Source of the DNA: Eudoraea adriatica DSM 19308
GTDB lineage: Bacteria; Bacteroidota; Bacteroidia; Flavobacteriales; Flavobacteriaceae
Length of the DNA: 64,000 nucleotides
Direction of reading: 5' to 3'
Assembly (NCBI RefSeq): GCF_000382125.1
Contig: NZ_KB907551.1
Coordinates: forward strand, 62,001 to 126,000
In this document: piece after piece, positions 59,661-64,000 of the stretch
Position numbering within the stretch: position 1 is the stretch's first letter
Layout: each line of letters starts with the position of its first letter
Notes under the pieces: generated by a model
What the model was told of the DNA's origin: nothing
What the model saw: the letters and a program-made list of their open reading frames with translations, nothing else
Databases searched by the model: none
Translations under genes and position numbers: made by a program

Positions 59661-61177
59661 TGGATTATATAAGAGAACATTATTTAACGCTTCTGCTAAC
59701 TTCAATTTATGTTGCGGGTTGCCTGTATATCGGATGGCATTTTAAGAAGAAGGCAAAACGAGGTGTTGAAGGGTATTTTGTGGCGAAAAGGGAAATTCCG
59801 GGTTGGGTTATTTCGCTGGCTTTTTTCTCTACTTCAGCCAGTACCAACACTTATATCGGCCAGGCCGGTATTTCATTTGAATACGGTCTTTCCTGGGCAT
59901 GGATGGGCTTGATATGGACATTTTTTTGCGTAATTTCCTGGCAGCTTTTAGGGCCAAGAATGCGTTATCAAACTGCTCGTTTAAATTCTTATACCATCCC
60001 GGATTATTTTCATTTGCGCTATAAAAGCAACCTGGCTAAAAGCATCCGCGTTTTATCTGCGTTTATTATCCTGTTTGCAACAATTTGGTATATGGTAGGT
60101 ATTGCCAAGGGCTGTGCCCATGTTCTTACATCTGTTTTAGATATTACATATGAATACGGCGCTTTTGCAATTATCTTTATTACCTGTGTTTATACCATTT
60201 GGGGCGGTATGTATAGTGTTTTGTGGACAGATGCCATACAGGGAATAATTATGTTTGGTGTGGCCATTCTAATGTTGATGATTCCTTTTATTTATTTGGG
60301 TGGGGTTGATAATGTAATGGAGAGCATTTCCATGACGGAACATCTTACTAAATCTGGCAAGCCAATAGGTAACGGGCTGGTTGTTTTTGGCAAGCTGGTT
60401 TCCTTTCTCTATATATTGGGAATAGGCCTCTCTATTGGAATGAAGCAAATTTCGGAACCAAAAAATCTTATTCGTTTTTATTCTATCAATAATGCAAAAA
60501 GCATGAAATTCGCCATGATCTGGACTCCTGTTTTTTTAGGTGTTTCTCTGGTTTGCGTAATGGGGCTTGGTGCTTTGGTTCACGGGATGACAACCGTTGA
60601 GGAAGCAAATTATCTCATAAATAACACCGATGAGGTGATTGGTTTTATGCTAAACAAGTTTGATAACCGGCTTGTTAGCGGTATTTGTGTAGCCGGTTTA
60701 TTCGCTGCCGGCATGTCTTCTTTGGCATCTGTTATAATTATTATTGGAACCGCATTTGTAAATGATATATGGCATGCTGTAAAGCCGATGCCGGTTGCTA
60801 AAATTATTCCACGAACAAAATGGGTAATGGGTATCTATTGTTTGATGGTATATATATTTACTTTATACCCAATGGCTGGAATCGTGGAGCTCACCGCATT
60901 TGCAGGGGCTGTTTTTGCAGCGAGTTTCTTCCCTGCAATATTTGGAGGTCTTTATTTTAAATGGGGTACAGATCTCGGTGCCATTTCTTCAATGGTTGTA
61001 GGCATGCTGGTAAATATCATCTGGCGTTTTGGGTTTCGGTTCAACTATCCTGCACTGGAGGATGTGCACGAGATTATTCCTGCATTTTTGTTTGCCCTGA
61101 TAACCTATTTTGTCGTTAGCTTATTGAGCAAAAACCGAAGGCCCGATGAAAAGCACCTTTCTAATGTTTTTGACTAA
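59660..61177 (+). CDS. sodium:solute symporter (SSS family), 505 aa
   Basis: About 13 hydrophobic helices. Family phrases: LTSIYVAGCLYIGWHFKKKA near the start, GYFVAKREIPGWVISLAFFSTSAST, TIWGGMYSVLWTDAIQGIIM and GLFAAGMSSLASVIIIIGTAFVNDI. It uses the Na+ gradient to take up an organic solute such as a sugar or carboxylate. The preceding ligase and small membrane protein suggest a carboxylate, whereas the Gfo/Idh and sulfatase suggest a sugar; the sequence does not decide. Confidence 0.93.
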   Translation: MDYIREHYLTLLLTSIYVAGCLYIGWHFKKKAKRGVEGYFVAKREIPGWVISLAFFSTSASTNTYIGQAGISFEYGLSWAWMGLIWTFFCVISWQLLGPRMRYQTARLNSYTIPDYFHLRYKSNLAKSIRVLSAFIILFATIWYMVGIAKGCAHVLTSVLDITYEYGAFAIIFITCVYTIWGGMYSVLWTDAIQGIIMFGVAILMLMIPFIYLGGVDNVMESISMTEHLTKSGKPIGNGLVVFGKLVSFLYILGIGLSIGMKQISEPKNLIRFYSINNAKSMKFAMIWTPVFLGVSLVCVMGLGALVHGMTTVEEANYLINNTDEVIGFMLNKFDNRLVSGICVAGLFAAGMSSLASVIIIIGTAFVNDIWHAVKPMPVAKIIPRTKWVMGIYCLMVYIFTLYPMAGIVELTAFAGAVFAASFFPAIFGGLYFKWGTDLGAISSMVVGMLVNIIWRFGFRFNYPALEDVHEIIPAFLFALITYFVVSLLSKNRRPDEKHLSNVFD

Positions 61178-61220
61178 TAATTACTGATACAAACAGCTTA
61201 TACTATTTAATAATGCCGGA

Positions 61221-61661
61221 TTACCTTTTTATCATCAATATGTGCGGGATATCGTCTTCCAGATAAGTTTCTCCGGTCGCCATAAAACCAAGTTCCTCAT
61301 AGAATTTCTGCAAATAGGTCTGTGCTGACAAGTGAATGGTGGTTTCCTTAAAATTATCCTCAATTGCTTTAATTGAAGCTAGCATAATCTCCTTCCCATA
61401 GCCTCCTTCTCTCATGGGTTTCTCTACCACAACACGTCCTATGCTTGCCTGGTCCATATAATCCCCCGGTTTGAAAATTCTGGTATAGGCTATTATTTCA
61501 TTTTCCTTTGTGCCTATAACATGGAGCGCCTTTATGTCTTTGCCGTCCATATCCTGGTATACACAATTCTGTTCGACCACAAAAACCTCTGTCCGCAACT
61601 GAAGAATCCGGTATAATTCCAGATTACTCAGTTCTTGAAAGGTTTTGATTTTGATATTCAT
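61221..61661 (-). CDS. GNAT acetyltransferase, ElaA type, 146 aa
   Basis: Short GNAT fold: LYRILQLRTEVFVVEQNCVYQD at the start is the ElaA signature, followed by the acetyl-CoA-binding RVVVEKPMREGGYGKEIM (R/QxxGxG/A type). It acetylates an unknown amine. Three bases separate it from the CDF gene upstream, so it belongs to the minus-strand run rpiB, CDF, GNAT. Confidence 0.9.
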   Translation of the reverse strand: MNIKIKTFQELSNLELYRILQLRTEVFVVEQNCVYQDMDGKDIKALHVIGTKENEIIAYTRIFKPGDYMDQASIGRVVVEKPMREGGYGKEIMLASIKAIEDNFKETTIHLSAQTYLQKFYEELGFMATGETYLEDDIPHILMIKR

Positions 61662-61664
61662 GGG

Positions 61665-62576
61665 TTAATCCTGCACGATTACTTTTTTGCTGTCGCATTT
61701 GCCAAATTCAGGCTGTATATTCAAGTGGTTTATGCCAAATTTATGGTAGGCTTCTTCTTCTATTTTTTCCAATATCCTGTCAAATTCTGATAAGGTAATA
61801 TCTTCGTCAAAATCAATGTGTGCTTCCAGGTGTACCTCATCCTCGTTAAGTTGCCAGATATGTACATGATGTACATTTTTCACCGGTCGTATTTCTGTTA
61901 TTGCTGATACAATTTGCTCAACCTCAATTGTGTTAGGGGTAAAAAGCATTAGTACCCTGGTAGATGACTTCAGTAAATCATACCCCATATAAACAAGGTA
62001 TAGGGCTATTAATATGGTTAAAACAGGATCTACCCAGTAAAGTGCATAAAACTTCATCAAAAGCCCCCCTATTAAAACCGCAACAGACGCCATCATATCT
62101 GTAAATAAATGAAGGTATGCAGATTTCATGTTCATATTTGCTTTTGCGTCCTTCTTAATTAGAAGAACACTAAATCCGTTAGCTATTATACCTAACAAGG
62201 ATAACCAAATAACCAGGTTTGATTCAATTTCAACAGGATTTACAAATCTTTCGATAGCCTCTTTCACCAGGATTATAGAAACAATGATCAGGGTTGAGGA
62301 ATTCACAAAAGCTGCTATTATTTCTGCTCTCTTATATCCAAAAGTCTTGTTTAAAGAAGCTTTCTTTTTTGCTAATAAATTAGCCACATAGCTTATAATC
62401 AGAGAAAGGACATCGCTGAAATTATGGAGTGCGTCTGATAATAAAGCGAGACTTCCGGATAATATTCCTCCCACGACCTGGGCCAGGGTTATTAAAATAT
62501 TAAGGAGTATTGTAATAAAAAGGTTTCTTCCTTTTAAATCTTTATGGTTATGAGAGTGGGAGTGTGAATGGCCCAT
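61665..62576 (-). CDS. cation diffusion facilitator (Zn/Co/Cd exporter), 303 aa
   Basis: Six transmembrane helices and a cytoplasmic C-terminal domain. The N-terminus MGHSHSHSHNHKD is His-rich for metal binding; the metal sites are in LLSDALHNFSDVLSLII and HLFTDMMASVAVLIGG. The C-terminus (VKNVHHVHIWQLNEDEVHLE) is the ferredoxin-like metal-sensing domain. It exports Zn2+ or similar ions in exchange for protons. Middle gene of the rpiB-CDF-GNAT run. Confidence 0.94.
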   Translation of the reverse strand: MGHSHSHSHNHKDLKGRNLFITILLNILITLAQVVGGILSGSLALLSDALHNFSDVLSLIISYVANLLAKKKASLNKTFGYKRAEIIAAFVNSSTLIIVSIILVKEAIERFVNPVEIESNLVIWLSLLGIIANGFSVLLIKKDAKANMNMKSAYLHLFTDMMASVAVLIGGLLMKFYALYWVDPVLTILIALYLVYMGYDLLKSSTRVLMLFTPNTIEVEQIVSAITEIRPVKNVHHVHIWQLNEDEVHLEAHIDFDEDITLSEFDRILEKIEEEAYHKFGINHLNIQPEFGKCDSKKVIVQD

Positions 62577-62585
62577 ATTATTGTT

Positions 62586-63017
62586 TTAAGAACAGGGTAT
62601 TTTTTCTATTCGGCGTTCATGTCTTCCCCCTTCGAAATTTGTGCTGAGGAAAATCTTCACCATATCCAAAGCCTGAGAAAGGGAAATAAAACGGGCAGGA
62701 AGACTTAGTATATTTGCATTGTTATGTTCCCTGGCTAATGCTACTATTTCCCTGTTCCAGCAAAGTGCTGCCCTAACCCCCTGGTGTTTATTAGCCGTCA
62801 TGCTTGCGCCATTTCCGGTTCCACAAATTATTATTCCCAGATCTGCACGGTTAGTTTCTACGTCAGATGCAACAGGGTGTATAAAATCCGGATAATCAAC
62901 ACTATCTGAACCATCGGTCCCATGATTCACTACTTCTATATTCATTGACTTTAGAAGACCTACAATTGCAAGTTTATATTCTGTGCCGGCGTGGTCATTA
63001 CCAATTGATATTTTCAT
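62586..63017 (-). CDS. rpiB: ribose-5-phosphate isomerase B
   Basis: Interconverts ribose-5-phosphate and ribulose-5-phosphate. Start MKISIGNDHAGTEYK, active Cys in IIICGTGNGASMTANKHQ, AALCWNREIVALAREHNNAN and a C-terminal HERRIEKI. 143 residues is normal. It lies ten bases before the CDF gene and next to a long AT-rich gap on its 5' side. Confidence 0.95.
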   Translation of the reverse strand: MKISIGNDHAGTEYKLAIVGLLKSMNIEVVNHGTDGSDSVDYPDFIHPVASDVETNRADLGIIICGTGNGASMTANKHQGVRAALCWNREIVALAREHNNANILSLPARFISLSQALDMVKIFLSTNFEGGRHERRIEKIPCS

Positions 63018-63591
63018 ATACTAAGGGTATTTACAATTAATACAAAGTTACAAATACCTTTGGGAAACCTGATCTTTAAGTTTGTTAACAACTAACTATT
63101 TTATAAAAGCGTAAGTGTTTGGGTAAGAAGGTGTTGTTTAATTATAGGATTTGTTAATAACCATAGGATAAATAATAAGTATTATGTTTTGGTTTCTGCT
63201 TAAAAAAACGATCTACAAAACCTCCTCGTTATTAAGAAAAATTCTTCTTAATATTTAATAGAAAGATATTAAAGTTAAATACCGTGGAAATTAACAGAAA
63301 AGAAGAATTTAGTTGTAAGTAATTAGTTGTTGATACCTGTTATTAATAGCCGTGTATAAAAAAGTTAACTTATTGATGTTTAGATGAAATAATGAAAATT
63401 CAATTGTCAATAAACTCTTCTTTCTGTTCATAGCAACTTTTACTTAAAGTTTTTATAAGCAGTATTAACAAACCATAATCATCATCAATTTTTATATAAA
63501 TTAATTAAAGAAAATATTAATATATTAATAATTGTTGATATGTTATTTACAGAATTTAAAGGTTTAAATCTGTTATTATGGATTAAGTGCT
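63018..63591. other. 574-bp AT-rich gap, possible replication origin
   Basis: No gene is seen. The DNA is extremely AT-rich and holds repeated words of the TTGTTGATA type (exact at 63327-63335 and 63532-63540, each followed by a TGTTATT word), TTGTTAATAACC near 63150, GTTAACAAC near 63078 and ATTTACAG near 63544. The genes on both sides point away from it. These are origin-like traits, but no perfect DnaA box TTATCCACA was found and dnaA is absent. Alternatively it is only the promoter region of rpiB and RNase R. Confidence 0.3.
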
Positions 63592-63633
63592 ATGGATTAT
63601 AATTCGTACTTTTCCATGCAAATTAAGAATTTA

Positions 63634-64000
63634 ATGTCGAAGAAAAAGAAAAGGGCTAAAAGCCATAAAAGAAATGAAATTACAAAGGGTATATTCTCTG
63701 TCCTTGAGAAAGAACCTTCGAAGAGTTTTAATTATAAGCAGATAGCTTCAAAGCTTGAGTTGCTTGATACGGAAAACAGGAATTTATTGATTAGAAGATT
63801 AGGCGAATTAAGAAATGAAAAACGAATACTTGAAAATGCAAGGGGTAAATACCAGGCAATGTCTAATGGAACCTTTTATCAGGGAAAAGTTGATATTACT
63901 GCAAGAGGAAATGCATATGTTGTTGTAGATGAATTGGATAGCGACATCTTTGTTTCTTACAATAGACTTAACAGGGCTTTTCATGGTGATATTGTTGAAG
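63634..64000 (+). CDS. rnr: ribonuclease R, 5' part only
   Basis: The frame runs off the right edge, so only about 122 residues are visible. MSKKKKRAKSHKRNEI is the basic N-terminus of flavobacterial RNase R; next come a winged-helix domain (FNYKQIASKLELLDTENRNL) and the start of a cold-shock domain (GTFYQGKVDITARGNAYVVV). RNase R degrades structured RNA 3' to 5' in the cytoplasm. ATG at 63634 is chosen because it begins the basic tail; in-frame ATGs at 63616 and 63592 are possible. Confidence 0.9.
   Translation, partial: MSKKKKRAKSHKRNEITKGIFSVLEKEPSKSFNYKQIASKLELLDTENRNLLIRRLGELRNEKRILENARGKYQAMSNGTFYQGKVDITARGNAYVVVDELDSDIFVSYNRLNRAFHGDIVE

Noticed and set aside
47790-63115. Shared word TTATAAAAGCGTAA at about 47,799 and 63,101
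   Set aside because: Fourteen bases of AT-rich sequence in 64 kb can match by chance, and the contexts differ.

Overview
The window is chromosomal DNA from a member of the Bacteroidota, most probably a marine Flavobacteriaceae. Supporting signs are a TonB-dependent receptor of the beta-barrel family, three DUF6090-type membrane proteins, the rnpA/S41-peptidase gene pair, a CTnDOT-like tyrosine recombinase, and promoters with the Bacteroidetes -7 element TAnnTTTG. Genus cannot be decided from the sequence alone.

Region 1 (1 to about 17,450) is an AT-rich accessory island. It ends at a tRNA gene with anticodon CAT (16971-17044, minus) and a complete tyrosine recombinase gene (15499-16713, minus) preceded by four GGGATACCT iterons. 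Its cargo is mostly unrecognised: small secreted proteins and lipoproteins, three DUF6090 proteins, a large protein with a HEPN-like RX4H motif, and a DUF2779 protein combining a Cas4/RecB-like Fe-S nuclease with a DEDD exonuclease. The most striking feature is that the 3' end of the recombinase gene is present four more times as non-functional tails (about 3306, 5781, 13818 and 14847), all in the same orientation and all next to unrelated cargo genes. Two of the junctions fall on the same recombinase codon. Fragments of a second small gene (intact at 11037-11273) lie at two other places, and a 72-bp direct repeat flanks a small gene. The island looks as if it was assembled by repeated recombination at recurring sequences.

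Region 2 (about 17,450 to 47,710) is ordinary core genome, visibly richer in GC. It carries a divergent pyruvate-kinase homologue, methylmalonyl-CoA epimerase, rbfA, a LolC/E-like permease, dusB, a TonB-type receptor, an M28 peptidase divergent from a TolB-like propeller protein, lepA, a DUF4038-type glycoside hydrolase, a CPA/RCK antiporter, and a Usp/SulP pair. These are followed by a same-strand run of MBL hydrolase, SMP-30-like, S8 and M1 peptidase genes, an AstE-like/GCS2-CBS pair, and rnpA/S41 peptidase.

Region 3 (47,912 to 61,177) is a catabolic neighbourhood. It contains FAH hydrolase, SMP-30 lactonase and SDR dehydrogenase in a tight operon, then a glucan-phosphorylase homologue lacking the usual PLP lysine, a fructosamine-kinase-like protein and a PQQ dehydrogenase with a cytochrome c domain. 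A sulfatase, a Gfo/Idh oxidoreductase, an AMP-dependent acyl-CoA ligase, a 40-residue membrane protein and a sodium:solute symporter complete it. The set fits non-phosphorylative oxidation of a sugar or uptake of a carboxylate, but the substrate cannot be read from the sequence.

Region 4 (61,221 to 64,000) has ElaA-type GNAT, a CDF metal exporter and rpiB on the minus strand, then a 574-bp very AT-rich gap with repeated TTGTTGATA/TTNACAA words, then the start of RNase R on the plus strand, cut by the window edge. The gap is a possible replication origin, but this is unproven.
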